Below the pieces are notes generated by a model. That model ran no database searches. It saw nothing but the letters and a program-made list of their open reading frames with translations, and had not been told where the DNA came from. Shown one piece after another: positions 32,988-41,152 of a stretch of DNA of 64,000 nt. Position 1 is the stretch's first letter. Every line of letters begins with the position of its first letter. Source of the stretch: Allosphingosinicella deserti (GTDB lineage: Bacteria; Pseudomonadota; Alphaproteobacteria; Sphingomonadales; Sphingomonadaceae); contig NZ_PXYI01000002.1 in assembly GCF_003012735.1 (NCBI RefSeq), positions 496,001 through 560,000 on the forward strand, read 5' to 3'. Both the position numbers and the translations under genes were made by a program.

Positions 32988-33064
32988 ATGAAAAGAGCGG
33001 CAGGCGGTCCGGTGCAGAAAGCAATGATCGGGCGGCCGGATGTTGAGTAACCAGGGGAAGTGAA

Positions 33065-33481
33065 GTGCCGCTCAAGCCGAAACGTCTCGCAGTCGCTGCG
33101 GGCTTGCTCGCAGTGGCAGCCGCCGGCGGCGCCGGCATGGCGACCGCGTCGGACGGCGAAACGCCGCCGGGGGCCGCCTTCGTGCCCCTCGACGAGGTCG
33201 TCGTGCCGATCGTCGGCAGCAACCGCGTCGAAGGCACACTGCGGGTGCGCATGGTCGTCGAAGCCAAGGACGAAGGCGAGGCCGCCAAGGTCAGCGGTCG
33301 CCTGCCCGAGCTGCGCTCTGCGACGCTCGCTGCCGCCGTGGAATATTCGCGCCTCTACGCTTCCGCGCTCGCGCCGGTCGACGCCGAGCGGTTGCGCGGC
33401 GACATGACCACGGCGCTCAAGCACGCCAACCCGGCGGTCGGCCGAGTCCTGGTCACCGAAGTCTCCGCCTTCCCGATCTGA
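33065..33481 (+). CDS. FliL-like periplasmic-domain protein of unknown function
   Basis: 138-residue protein starting at GTG. An N-terminal hydrophobic segment (LAVAAGLLAVAAAGGAGMATA) acts as signal anchor. The domain that follows (FVPLDEVVVPIVGSNRVEGTLRVRMVVEA...LLVTEVSAF pattern) has the layout of the FliL periplasmic domain: beta-strand rich start, long helix, final strand reading VLVTEVSAFPI. A true fliL is present at 36153, so this would be a second, shorter FliL-like protein. It is transcribed opposite to its neighbours and divergent from the membrane/TPR pair. The similarity is by eye and weak. Confidence 0.6.
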   Translation: MPLKPKRLAVAAGLLAVAAAGGAGMATASDGETPPGAAFVPLDEVVVPIVGSNRVEGTLRVRMVVEAKDEGEAAKVSGRLPELRSATLAAAVEYSRLYASALAPVDAERLRGDMTTALKHANPAVGRVLVTEVSAFPI

Positions 33482-33590
33482 TTCACGCTACCGAACAGCC
33501 GGCACGGAATATTTTCCGCGCCGGCCGTTCTGCTTTCCTTAACCCTGTTTGACGGCGATCGGCCAATGCACCGGATCGTTGCCGGATACG

Positions 33591-33619
33591 AAAAGGGGCG
33601 CCCCGCGGGCGCCCCTTTT
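33591..33619. terminator. Bidirectional intrinsic terminator
   Basis: AAAAGGGGCGCCC, short loop, GGGCGCCCCTTTT: long GC stem with A and T tracts on the two sides, placed between the convergent FliL-like gene and motE, so it can serve both. A second stem (CCGGCACGGAATATTTTCCG, about 33496-33515, continuing to GCCGG) lies just after the FliL-like stop. Confidence 0.8.
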
Positions 33620-33620
33620 G

Positions 33621-34163
33621 TCATTTGCGGGCGGCCGTCGCGGTCGGCGGCGGCGTGGGCTTAGCCGCAGGTCGGGACGGGCGCGGCGACTTCCCGGCCA
33701 TCGCCATGCTGAGCCTGGCGGCGGCATCCGGGTTCATCGCGCCGAGGATCGATGCGGTTGCGCGGTCGCGCATGCGCTTGGCGACCTGCACCTGGACGTC
33801 GAGCTCCAGCTGCTCGAACACGCGTGCCGCCTTGGCCGGCTTCATCGTCTGGTAGATGCGGGCGAGGCTGTCATAGGGGCCGTCCTCGTCTGCTTCCTTG
33901 CTCGCGCCCGGCTTGGGCGCGGCCTGGCGGGCCTGCATGTCGGCCTTGAGCCGCTCTTCGGCGGCGCGGGCCGCCTGCTCGCGCAGATCTAGGGCGCGGT
34001 TGCGCTCGGCGGCGGCACGATCGCGGTCCTTGACCGATTCCTTGATCGAGACGCCCATGCGCGTTTCGGGTGCGGCGGGGGCCGAGACGGCGACGCCGTT
34101 GGCGACCACCGCGATCCCGGCGACGCCCGCCAGCATCGGCAGCAGGGGAAGACGCCGGCCCAT
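33621..34163 (-). CDS. motE: Flagellar motility protein MotE-like (MgtE N-domain)
   Basis: 180-residue protein: N-terminal signal-anchor helix (LLPMLAGVAGIAVVANGVAV), a coiled-coil-like charged stretch (DRDRAAAERNRALDLREQAARAAEERL, shown in part), then an MgtE-N/MotE domain (SLARIYQTMKPAKAARVFEQL, AKRMRDRATASILGAMNPDAAARLS). In Sinorhizobium MotE is a chaperone for the periplasmic motor protein MotC. It is the last gene of the fliL-fliM-DUF6468-motE operon; its ATG overlaps the preceding stop by one base. Confidence 0.85.
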   Translation of the reverse strand: MGRRLPLLPMLAGVAGIAVVANGVAVSAPAAPETRMGVSIKESVKDRDRAAAERNRALDLREQAARAAEERLKADMQARQAAPKPGASKEADEDGPYDSLARIYQTMKPAKAARVFEQLELDVQVQVAKRMRDRATASILGAMNPDAAARLSMAMAGKSPRPSRPAAKPTPPPTATAARK

Positions 34164-34720
34164 TATGCCGCCTCGGCGGCGGCGGCGGCGATCGCTGCGG
34201 CCATCAGCGGAGCAGCCGCTTCGGTTTCGCTGACGCGGGCAGCATCCTGCTCCGGCTTGGCGGGCGCGCGGCGCGGCGCGCGCTTCGCCGGTTCGGCCTT
34301 CGCCTGCTCGGCCTTGGCACCGACGGCCTTGGCAGCGGCCGGCTTGGCGTCGCTCTTCGCGCCTGCCTTCGCCTTGGTCTCGGCCTTGGCGACCTGCGGC
34401 GACTTGGGGGCGGTCTCGACGGTCTGGACGATGCGCTCGGCAACCGCATTGGCGATCCCCACCATCATCACCAGCTCCTCGCGCATTTCCTCACCCTTGG
34501 CGACGGTGCGGGCATTGGCGGCGCCTTCGGTGCGCAGCGTCTCCTTGAGATCGCCGAGCACGTGGCGGGCCTGGGCGGTCGCCTTGTCGAGCGCTTCGAC
34601 GACCTCCTTGAGGCCGCCTTTCTTCATCGTCTCGAAGCTGCGCATCATGCGGACGCTCTGCACGAGCACGGCGCCGCACAGCAGGATGAGGACGATGTTG
34701 GTCAAGGTGGCGAACGTCAT
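34163..34720 (-). CDS. DUF6468-like flagellar membrane protein
   Basis: 185-residue protein with one N-terminal transmembrane helix (LTNIVLILLCGAVLVQSVRMM), a helical cytoplasmic region (KKGGLKEVVEALDKATAQARHVLGDLKETL, shown in part) and a long Lys/Ala/Pro-rich disordered tail. Position and topology match the DUF6468 proteins that lie between fliM and motE in alphaproteobacteria; their role is not established. It overlaps fliM by 4 nt and motE by 1 nt. Confidence 0.75.
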   Translation of the reverse strand: MTFATLTNIVLILLCGAVLVQSVRMMRSFETMKKGGLKEVVEALDKATAQARHVLGDLKETLRTEGAANARTVAKGEEMREELVMMVGIANAVAERIVQTVETAPKSPQVAKAETKAKAGAKSDAKPAAAKAVGAKAEQAKAEPAKRAPRRAPAKPEQDAARVSETEAAAPLMAAAIAAAAAEAA

Positions 34721-36156
34721 TTCGGGAGCCCCTTCGAGATGTCATTGAGGATGCGCACGGCAATGCTGTTGTTGCGCTGTCCGATGTGGGCGCGGCCGAG
34801 CGGAACGCCGCCGCAATGGACTTCCAGCGGATCGTCCGGGCCGGTCGCGAGCGCCAGCGTCTGGCCGACTTCCAGGTTCATCACGTCGCGCAGCGCAAGC
34901 ACCTGCTCGCCCAGAACCACGTCGACCGAGACTTCGGTCTGCCGGATCTCGGAGGCCATATGGTCCTCCCACATCCGGTCGCGGCCGAGCTTCTCGCCCA
35001 TGAAGCGCTGGAGCAATTTGTCGCGGACCGGCTCCATCGTCGCATAGGGCAGCAGCAGGCTGAACTTGCCGCCGCGGCCTTCCATGTCGACGCGGAAGGT
35101 CGCCACCGCACAGATGTTGGTCGGGCCGGCGATCGCCGCGAAGCGCGGGCTGGTCTCGATACGCTCGAGATCGATGGTCACCGGCGTGATCGGCTCGAAC
35201 GCCTGGCCGAAATCCTGCAGCGCGAGCACCAGCATCTTCGAAACGAGATTGGTTTCGATCGTGGTGAAGCCGCGACCCTCGATACGGATCGTGTCGTTGC
35301 CGCGGCGGCCGCCGAGCAGGGCGTCGACGACGGCGTAGATGAGCGAGGATTCGACGGTCATCACGCCGTAATTTTCCCACTCGCGGACGTTGAACACGCC
35401 GATCATCGCCGGCAGCGCCACCCGGCTCATGAAGTCGCCGAAGCGCACCGAGGTGATGTCTTCCAGGCTGACGTCGATCGCGTCGGAGGTGAGATTGCGC
35501 ATGCTGGTCGCGAACACGCGGATCATGCGCTCGCAGACCACCTCGAGCATCGGCAGGCGCTCGTGGTTGATGACCTTGGATTCGATGACCGCGCGCAGGC
35601 CGCTCTTCTTCGGAGTCGACATGGCGCTGTCGAAGCCGAACAGGGCATCGATGTCCGCCTGATCGAACGGCGAATCCGAATCCAGCGCCGCGATCGGCGG
35701 CTCGGGAAGATCGAAATCGTCGAAATCGTCGCTCGGCGCACTGCCGGGGAGAGGGATCTCCTCGAACGCGGCGCTTGGCGAGGCGCCGGGCAGCGGAATC
35801 TCTTCGAAGTCCGACGCGGGTGCATCACCGGGCAGCGGGATCTCCTCGAACGCGGCGCTTGGCGAGGTGCCGGGCAGCGGAATCTCTTCGAAGTCGGAAG
35901 CCGGTGCATCCCCGGGCAGCGGAATTTCTTGGAACGCCGATGTCGGCTGATCGCCGGGCAGCGGAATTTCTTCGAACGCCGATGTCGGCTGATCGCCGGG
36001 CAGCGGAATTTCCTCGAAATCGGCAGGCGCGTCGCCGATCGCCGCTTCGTCCGCGAACGCGTCGGCGTCCCCGGCGCCGCGGGCAAAATCGAGCGCTTCC
36101 TCGATCGTGGCTTCGTCGGTGGCCGGATCGGCGTTCATGTCCTGGGCTTCGCTCAT
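34717..36156 (-). CDS. fliM: Flagellar motor switch protein FliM with N-terminal repeat extension
   Basis: 479-residue C-ring switch protein, much longer than the usual ~330. From about residue 190 it is a normal FliM: YGVMTVESSLIYAVVDALLGGRRG, the middle domain, then a SpoA domain (VSVDVVLGEQVLALRDVMNLEVGQTLAL). The N-terminal ~180 residues are unusual. Residues 43-140 are seven exact-period 14-residue repeats of the form PTSAFEEIPLPGDQ, with a degenerate eighth unit (PSDDFDDFDLPEPP). The segment ADIDALFG, which resembles the start of ordinary FliM where CheY-P docks, comes only at about residues 167-174. Start MSEAQDMNADP overlaps the fliL stop by 4 nt. Confidence 0.94.
   Translation of the reverse strand: MSEAQDMNADPATDEATIEEALDFARGAGDADAFADEAAIGDAPADFEEIPLPGDQPTSAFEEIPLPGDQPTSAFQEIPLPGDAPASDFEEIPLPGTSPSAAFEEIPLPGDAPASDFEEIPLPGASPSAAFEEIPLPGSAPSDDFDDFDLPEPPIAALDSDSPFDQADIDALFGFDSAMSTPKKSGLRAVIESKVINHERLPMLEVVCERMIRVFATSMRNLTSDAIDVSLEDITSVRFGDFMSRVALPAMIGVFNVREWENYGVMTVESSLIYAVVDALLGGRRGNDTIRIEGRGFTTIETNLVSKMLVLALQDFGQAFEPITPVTIDLERIETSPRFAAIAGPTNICAVATFRVDMEGRGGKFSLLLPYATMEPVRDKLLQRFMGEKLGRDRMWEDHMASEIRQTEVSVDVVLGEQVLALRDVMNLEVGQTLALATGPDDPLEVHCGGVPLGRAHIGQRNNSIAVRILNDISKGLPK
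35731..36030 (-). repeat. 42-bp tandem repeats coding the FliM N-terminal extension
   Basis: Seven head-to-tail 42-bp units plus one degenerate unit, in frame inside fliM. Each codes FEEIPLPG (once FQEIPLPG) plus six more variable residues. Some adjacent units are nearly identical at DNA level while alternate units (ASD/SAA types) match each other, indicating past expansion of single and double units. Confidence 0.9.
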
Positions 36157-36662
36157 TGCTGAATCAGATCCTGGATGAGAACGTCTGTGACGATGCCGGG
36201 GCCGGCGACCCGCGAGGCGCGCGACAGCATCTCTTCCTTGAGGCGGAAGACGGCGGCGGAGCCGGCGAGATCCTCCGGGCGCAGCTCGCGCAGGAAGGGC
36301 TGGAACCCGTCCAGGATCAACGGCAGCTTCTCGTTGACCTTCTCCTCGTTCTCCGGATTGCCGGCGACGAGGATGAAGCGCAGCTTGAGGAAGCGCGGCT
36401 TGCCGTCGCCGCTGCGCAGATTGACGGTCATCGGCGGCACTTCGACATAGGCGCCCGCCTGGGCCTCTTCCTTCGAGGCCTCGGCGCTCTCGTGCCCGCC
36501 TTCGCTTCCGCCCATCAGCCAGGCCGCGGCACCGCCGCCGCCGGCGAGAACGACGAGCGCCGCCGCGGCGATGACGACCAGCTTCTTCTTGTGCTTCTTC
36601 GGCGGCTCGACCTTTTCCAAAGCGGCGGCTTCATCCGCTTCGTCCTTGAGTGCTTCTGACAC
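36153..36662 (-). CDS. fliL: Flagellar basal-body protein FliL
   Basis: 169-residue inner-membrane protein that surrounds the stator. A Lys-rich cytoplasmic start (KKHKKK) precedes one transmembrane helix (LVVIAAAALVVLAGGGGAAAWL). The FliL periplasmic domain follows: YVEVPPMTVNLRSGDGKPRFLKLRF... and ...VTDVLIQDLIQQ at the end. I use the GTG at 36662 (AAGGACGAACA just upstream, start VSEALKDEADE); the frame opens at 36749 across the promoter. First gene of fliL-fliM-DUF6468-motE. Confidence 0.92.
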   Translation of the reverse strand: MSEALKDEADEAAALEKVEPPKKHKKKLVVIAAAALVVLAGGGGAAAWLMGGSEGGHESAEASKEEAQAGAYVEVPPMTVNLRSGDGKPRFLKLRFILVAGNPENEEKVNEKLPLILDGFQPFLRELRPEDLAGSAAVFRLKEEMLSRASRVAGPGIVTDVLIQDLIQQ

Positions 36663-36726
36663 TGTTCGTCCTTCTGGCTGTCGGAAAAAGAGTGCGTGCG
36701 ACGCCGCTCTTCGTCCCTTCCCCGCT

Positions 36727-36734
36727 ATTATAGA
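36727..36734 (-). promoter_or_regulatory. -10 box of fliL operon
   Basis: Minus strand CATTCTATAATAG, with TATAAT at 36732-36727, 65 bp before the GTG. The palindrome at 36745-36757 overlaps the place of a -35 box. Confidence 0.6.
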
Positions 36735-36744
36735 ATGGGTGGGC

Positions 36745-36757
36745 GGCAAAGTTTGCC
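36745..36757. promoter_or_regulatory. Palindrome GGCAAA-G-TTTGCC between fliL and flgF
   Basis: Same 13-bp palindrome as at 26182-26194, again between divergent flagellar operons. Its centre is about 22 bp from the fliL -10 box and 46 bp before the flgF ATG, closer to the promoter than at flgE/flbT, so its effect could differ (activation of one side, repression of the other). Confidence 0.65.
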
Positions 36758-36796
36758 TACCGACGCTTTTGCCGAAGATTTTTGAAAAGGTGCCGA

Positions 36797-37540
36797 ATGG
36801 ACGTTTCAGCTTATGTCCTGCTGAGCCACGAACAGGCGCTCCGCCGGCGTCTCGATGTCGCCGCCAATAATATGGCCAACACCAGCACGGTGGGCTTCAA
36901 GCGCGAGCAGCCGCTGTTCCACGAATATGTGGACAAGGCCGACGAGGCGCAGGTCAAGGACGCCAAGAACACCTCGTTCGTGCTGGATTACGGCGCGGTG
37001 CACGATACCGCGCAGGGCGCCTTTCAGGCCACCGGCAATCCGCTGGACGTGATGATCGACGGCCCCGGCTATTTCTCGGTCGAAACGCCGGAAGGCGGCG
37101 TCGCCTACACGCGGGCGGGCATGCTCAAGGTGGCGGAGAGCGGCGATCTCGTCACCTCCGGCGGCCAGCGTGTGCTCGGCGAGAACGGCCAGCCGATCAA
37201 CATCCCCGAAGAGCAGCGGCGCGCGCTTGCGGTGACCGGCGACGGCACCATCGTGGGGGCCGGCGGCGCGGCCGGGCGCATCGGCATCACCGTGTTCGAC
37301 GACGAACGCGGCGTGGATCCGCGCGGCGACGGCATGATGAACGGCCAGGGCGGGCGCCTGCTCACCGCCGCCGAGACCAGGCTGAAGGTCGGCGGACTCG
37401 AAGGCTCCAACGTTCAGCCGATCGTCGAGACGACGGCGATGGTCGAGATCCTTCGCTCCTACCAGAGCAGCATGCGGATGACCGAGAGCCTTAACGAATT
37501 ACGAAAAACAGCGATCAACCGTCTCGGACGGATCAACTGA
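36797..37540 (+). CDS. flgF: Flagellar proximal rod protein FlgF
   Basis: 247-residue rod subunit. N-terminus DVSAYVLLSHEQALRRRLDVAANNMANTSTVGFKRE (basal-body rod motif), core NPLDVMIDGPGYFSVETPEGGVAYTRAG, C-terminus VEILRSYQSSMRMTESLNELRKTAINRLG. The ATG at 36797 with AAAAGGTG upstream is preferred over the frame opening at 36782. Start of flgF-flgG-flgA-flgH. Confidence 0.94.
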   Translation: MDVSAYVLLSHEQALRRRLDVAANNMANTSTVGFKREQPLFHEYVDKADEAQVKDAKNTSFVLDYGAVHDTAQGAFQATGNPLDVMIDGPGYFSVETPEGGVAYTRAGMLKVAESGDLVTSGGQRVLGENGQPINIPEEQRRALAVTGDGTIVGAGGAAGRIGITVFDDERGVDPRGDGMMNGQGGRLLTAAETRLKVGGLEGSNVQPIVETTAMVEILRSYQSSMRMTESLNELRKTAINRLGRIN

Positions 37541-37541
37541 T

Positions 37542-37552
37542 CCTATAAGTCA
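37542..37552 (+). promoter_or_regulatory. Possible internal -10 element before flgG
   Basis: GATCCTATAAGTCA lies in the 37-bp flgF-flgG gap and matches the CCTATAA pattern seen before other units. It could give a secondary start for flgG-flgA-flgH. Confidence 0.3.
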
Positions 37553-37577
37553 TCAAAAGCCACAGAAAGGCACGTCC

Positions 37578-38363
37578 ATGCGAACGCTTTCCATCGCCGG
37601 CACCGGCATGCTCGCGCAGCAGACCAACGTCGACGTCATCTCGAACAACATCGCCAACATGAACACGACCGGCTTCAAGCGCCAGCGTGCCGAATTCCAG
37701 GATCTGCTCTATCAGCAGGTCTCTCGTCCGGGCGCGGCGGCCGGCGGCGCCGACAATCGCGCCCCCTCGGGCATCCAGATCGGCTCGGGCGTCAAGACCG
37801 GCGGCGTCTACCGCATCGCCGAGCAGGGCGCGATGACCCAGACCTCGAACCGCTACGACGTGGCCATCGACGGCCAGGGCTATTTCCAGGTGACGATGCC
37901 GAGCGGGGAAATCTCCTACACCCGCGCCGGCTCGTTCCAGCTCTCCGATCAGGGTGAGCTGGTCACCACCGACGGCTATCCGGTGGCGCCGGGCATCACC
38001 ATTCCGCAGGGCGCGGTCGACGTCAGCATCTCGAAGACCGGCCAGGTTCAGGTGAAGATGCCGGGCCAGGCCGAGCTTCAGGATGTCGGCCAGCTCGAGC
38101 TTGCCACCTTCGTCAACGAGGCCGGTCTCGAAGCGGTCGGCGGCAACATGTTCCTGCAGACCGCGGCTTCCGGCCAGCCGACCGTCGCCGTTCCGGGCGA
38201 GCCGGGCTTCGGCACCGTCGTCCAGGGCTTCCTCGAAGCCTCGAACGTCAATCCGGTCTCGGAAATCACCGCGCTGATCACCGCGCAACGCGCCTACGAG
38301 ATGAACAGCCGCGTCGTGAAGACCGCGGACGAAATGCTCGCAACCTCGGCGCAGCTGCGGTGA
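37578..38363 (+). CDS. flgG: Flagellar distal rod protein FlgG
   Basis: 261-residue distal rod subunit, the usual length. MRTLSIAGTGMLAQQTNVDVISNNIANMNTTGFKRQ at the start, RYDVAIDGQGYFQVTMPSGEISYTRAG in the core, and NPVSEITALITAQRAYEMNSRVVKTADEM at the end. Its stop overlaps the GTG start of flgA by 4 nt. Confidence 0.97.
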   Translation: MRTLSIAGTGMLAQQTNVDVISNNIANMNTTGFKRQRAEFQDLLYQQVSRPGAAAGGADNRAPSGIQIGSGVKTGGVYRIAEQGAMTQTSNRYDVAIDGQGYFQVTMPSGEISYTRAGSFQLSDQGELVTTDGYPVAPGITIPQGAVDVSISKTGQVQVKMPGQAELQDVGQLELATFVNEAGLEAVGGNMFLQTAASGQPTVAVPGEPGFGTVVQGFLEASNVNPVSEITALITAQRAYEMNSRVVKTADEMLATSAQLR

Positions 38364-38827
38364 GCCTGCGGCGCGCCTTCCTGCTCGCCGCCTTGCTCGG
38401 CGGGGCGGTTCCGGCGGCGGCGCAGACCGCGCCGTCGGCCGCGACCCAAATCGAGGTGCCGGTGCTGGTCCGCGACGTCGCCAAGGGCGAGTTGCTGTCC
38501 GCCTCCGATTTCGCGGTGGAGCCGCGTCCTGCCTCCCAGGCGCGCGGCGCGCTCGAGATCGGCAGTGCCGCCGGCAAGGAGGCGCTTCGCCAGCTGCGCG
38601 CCGGATCGGTCGTCCGCCCGGGCGATCTGATCAAGCCGCAGCTCGTCCGCCGCGGCGAGCCGGTGTCGATCACCGTGCGCAACGGCGGTCTCACCATCAC
38701 CGCACAGGGGCGCGCGCTTTCCGGGGGCGGCCAGGGCGATCTGATCCGGGTCGTCAACACCACCACCAACCGTACGCTCGACGGCATCGTCGACAAGACC
38801 GGCAGCGTGCGCATCGCCGCCAATTGA
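38360..38827 (+). CDS. flgA: Flagellar P-ring assembly chaperone FlgA
   Basis: 155-residue periplasmic protein with signal peptide (SLRRAFLLAALLGGAVPAAAQ) and a compact SAF-type domain (VPVLVRDVAKGELLSASDFAVEPR, then VVRPGDLIKPQLVRRGEPVSI and LIRVVNTTTNRTLDGIV). It helps assemble the FlgI P-ring; flgI itself is not in the window. GTG start inside the flgG stop. Confidence 0.92.
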   Translation: MSLRRAFLLAALLGGAVPAAAQTAPSAATQIEVPVLVRDVAKGELLSASDFAVEPRPASQARGALEIGSAAGKEALRQLRAGSVVRPGDLIKPQLVRRGEPVSITVRNGGLTITAQGRALSGGGQGDLIRVVNTTTNRTLDGIVDKTGSVRIAAN

Positions 38828-38936
38828 GCCTGGGCCGTGGCCGATCGGGTCGCGGCGCCATCCCTGCGTATTTGCCGCGCCTTTCCGATCGCCGGGCCGC
38901 GCTGCCCGCCCGAAACGCGCTTCAACGGAGTTTCCC

Positions 38937-39701
38937 ATGAAGAAGATCGCATCCGCCTTGACGATCGCCTTGCTGCTCTCCGGTTGCGGCTCGGTCGGCC
39001 GGCTCAAGCAGGTCGGCAAGGCCCCCAAGCTCAGCGCCGCCGAAGAAGTCTATGCCGGCGAGATCGAGCCGTCGCTCGGCGAAATCGGCTCGGCGCGCCC
39101 GAACGGCACCCGTCAGCCGGGCCAGGGCCAGCCGCAGGCTGGCAGCGCCTCCTTGTTCCGCGCGGGCGGCGGCGCGCTGTTCCAGGATCAGCGGGCGGCG
39201 CGCCTCGGCGACATCGTCACCATCCGGATCAACATCCAGGACAAGGCGACGGTCGACAATTCGACGACCCGCACCCGGACCAACGGCGAGACCGCCGGCC
39301 TCGGGGCGTTGCTCGGGCTCGAAAACCCGCTCAAGAAGATCCTGCCCGGCGACAATGACACGTCGAAGCTGGTCGACGCCAAGTCGACGTCCAGCTCCAA
39401 CGGCACCGGCAACACCAGCCGCAGCGAGCAGATCAACATGACGATGGCCGCGATCGTCACCCAGGTGCTTCCGAACGGCAATCTGATGGTCCGCGGCAAG
39501 CAGGAGGTTCGGGTGAATTTCGAGCTCCGCGAGCTCGTCATCACCGGCATCGTCCGGCCGCAGGACATCGCCCGCGACAATTCGATCCGGCACAGCCAGA
39601 TCGCCGAGGCACGGGTCATCTACGGCGGCCGGGGCCAGCTCACCGACGTCCAGCAGGCACGCTGGGGCCAGCAGATCTACGACGCTTTGTTCCCGTTCTA
39701 A
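38937..39701 (+). CDS. flgH: Flagellar L-ring lipoprotein FlgH
   Basis: 254-residue outer-membrane ring protein. Lipobox LLLSGC gives Cys at about residue 17; then LFQDQRAARLGDIVTIRINIQDKATVDNST and the C-terminal GNLMVRGKQEVRVNFELRELVITGIVRPQDIARDNSIRHSQIAEARVIYGG family block (split here by eye). Normal length. 109 bp after flgA, and followed by a strong terminator, so the operon ends here and flgI is elsewhere. Confidence 0.96.
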   Translation: MKKIASALTIALLLSGCGSVGRLKQVGKAPKLSAAEEVYAGEIEPSLGEIGSARPNGTRQPGQGQPQAGSASLFRAGGGALFQDQRAARLGDIVTIRINIQDKATVDNSTTRTRTNGETAGLGALLGLENPLKKILPGDNDTSKLVDAKSTSSSNGTGNTSRSEQINMTMAAIVTQVLPNGNLMVRGKQEVRVNFELRELVITGIVRPQDIARDNSIRHSQIAEARVIYGGRGQLTDVQQARWGQQIYDALFPF

Positions 39702-39723
39702 GCACAAGCGCTCGCCAGTATGA

Positions 39724-39760
39724 GGGCCGTGGAGACCTTGGTCTCTGCGGCCCTTTTTCT
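39724..39760 (+). terminator. Intrinsic terminator after flgH
   Basis: GGGCCGTGGAGACC, loop TTG, GTCTCTGCGGCCC, then TTTTTCT: a near-perfect 13-bp stem with one mismatch and a T-run, 22 nt after the flgH stop. Confidence 0.88.
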
Positions 39761-39989
39761 ATGGCGCAGGGGTCGTAATCCGCCCAGCCATAGTCGTTCG
39801 TCTTACCGGCATTGCGACGTAAAAGAGCGCTAACGTACTGTTAACTGTAAAAAAGATCGAACTTGATTTGGGTGGACCGGATTTTCTTCCCAGAATGTAA
39901 GTGCGAGAGGGGGCAACTCTCTTCGCCGAGAGCCGGCGCTTCCGGTTCAGGCCGCAGAATTCGGCCTTCATCCTAGAAGGGAAATTACA
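39761..39989 (+). promoter_or_regulatory. Flagellin promoter and leader
   Basis: AT-rich stretch (about 39820-39900) before fliC with GTTAACTGTAAAAAAG and TTGATT, but no certain sigma-28 (TAAA-N-GCCGATAA) or sigma-54 site. The ~90-nt leader has a stem (CTCTC-TTCGCC-GAGAG, about 39918-39934) and ends CATCCTAGAAGGGAAATTACA before the ATG, with a strong AAGGGA ribosome site. FlbT could act on this leader (known for the family; inferred here). Confidence 0.5.
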
Positions 39990-40853
39990 ATGGCATTCTC
40001 TGTGAACACCAACACCGGCGCAATGGCGGCTCTCCAGAGCCTCAATTCGACCAACAAGGGCCTCGAGCAGGTTCAGAGCCGCATCAACACCGGCCTGAAG
40101 GTTGCTTCGACGAAGGACGATTCCGCTTCCTACACGATCGCTCAGACGCTTCGCGGCGATCAGGGTGGCCTGCAGGCTGTCAGCTCCTCGCTGTCGCGCG
40201 CCAAGAGCGTGACGGACGTGGCGGTTGCCGGTGCGGAGTCGATCTCGGACATCGTCAACCAGATGAAGCAGAAGGCTCAGCAGGCTTCTGACGGTGGTAT
40301 CGATACCGAGAGCCGCACTGCGATCAACAAGGACTTCGAAGCCCTTCGCGACCAGATCAAGACCATCGTCGACTCGTCTTCGTTCAACGGCACGAACCTT
40401 CTGAAGGCTTCGGGCGGCACCGTCACGGCGCTGCAGTCGCTGACCGACACCGACAGCGCTTCCGGCACCTACACTCCGGACTCGCTCTCGGTTGACAACC
40501 TCGAGCTCGACCTTGGTCGTTCCGGTGGTACGTTCGCGAAGCTGACCACCACCAGCAAGATCGACACGGCCGCGGCTGCAAAGACCATGGTCAACGATCT
40601 CGGCGACATCGCCAAGAACCTCAACGGCAAGCTCAGCACCCTCGGTGCCGCTTCGCGCAAGATCGACGCTCAGTCGGCCTTCACGAGCAAGCTTTCCGAC
40701 GTGGTCGAGAGCGGCATCGGCAATCTCGTCGACGCCGATCTGGCGAAGGAATCGGCGCGTCTGCAGGCTCTGCAGGTCAAGCAGCAGCTTGGCGTTCAGG
40801 CTCTGTCGATCGCCAACCAGGCGCCGCAGTCCATCACTTCGCTGTTCCGTTAA
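39990..40853 (+). CDS. fliC: Flagellin
   Basis: 287-residue filament subunit of the short alphaproteobacterial type: conserved D0/D1 ends (AFSVNTNTGAMAALQSLNSTNKGLEQVQSRINTGLKV in part; ADLAKESARLQALQVKQQLGVQALSIANQAPQSITSLFR in part) with a reduced central domain. The codon pattern is unlike neighbours, with many more T-ending codons (GCT, GGT, TCT), typical of a very highly expressed gene. Strong ribosome site and terminator. Only one flagellin is present in the window. Confidence 0.97.
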   Translation: MAFSVNTNTGAMAALQSLNSTNKGLEQVQSRINTGLKVASTKDDSASYTIAQTLRGDQGGLQAVSSSLSRAKSVTDVAVAGAESISDIVNQMKQKAQQASDGGIDTESRTAINKDFEALRDQIKTIVDSSSFNGTNLLKASGGTVTALQSLTDTDSASGTYTPDSLSVDNLELDLGRSGGTFAKLTTTSKIDTAAAAKTMVNDLGDIAKNLNGKLSTLGAASRKIDAQSAFTSKLSDVVESGIGNLVDADLAKESARLQALQVKQQLGVQALSIANQAPQSITSLFR

Positions 40854-40871
40854 TCGGTACACGAAGTGGCT

Positions 40872-40937
40872 CCTCGGGCTTCGGCCCGAGGCGCTGGCGG
40901 CAGGGGCCGGAGCGGGAAACCGCTCCGGCCTTTGTCG
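40872..40937 (+). terminator. Double hairpin terminator after fliC
   Basis: First stem CCTCGGGC-TTCG-GCCCGAGG (40872-40891) with a stable TTCG loop; second stem GGCCGGAGCGG-GAAA-CCGCTCCGGCC (40905-40930) followed by TTTGTCGTTTTC. A strong intrinsic terminator suited to a highly transcribed gene. Confidence 0.9.
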
Positions 40938-41125
40938 TTTTCGAGCGTCTCTCGGCACGCACCGTCGCGCCGAGCCGTTGCCGCCGCGCCGGCCGATCCG
41001 GCTTTCCCGGCCGCCTCCCTGCTGCCGTCCGCGCGGCGTTTCGGGGCGCCGACGACCCTCGACAACTTCCGCGCCCGTAGTGATCCTAAGCGGGTCAAAC
41101 TCCGTCCGCCCGGCGATTCCGCGCC

Positions 41126-41131
41126 TATAAT
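41126..41131 (+). promoter_or_regulatory. -10 box of 41153 gene
   Basis: GCGCCTATAATGAATGG, with TATAAT at 41126-41131, 22 bp before the GTG at 41153; GGGTCAAA lies about 30 bp upstream. The leader would be short. Confidence 0.55.
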
Positions 41132-41152
41132 GAATGGGAGAGGAGTTTCGTC

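Noticed and set aside
39820-39989. Sigma-28 promoter for flagellin
   Set aside because: The TAAA-like tract has no matching GCCGATAA at proper spacing, so I did not name the sigma factor.
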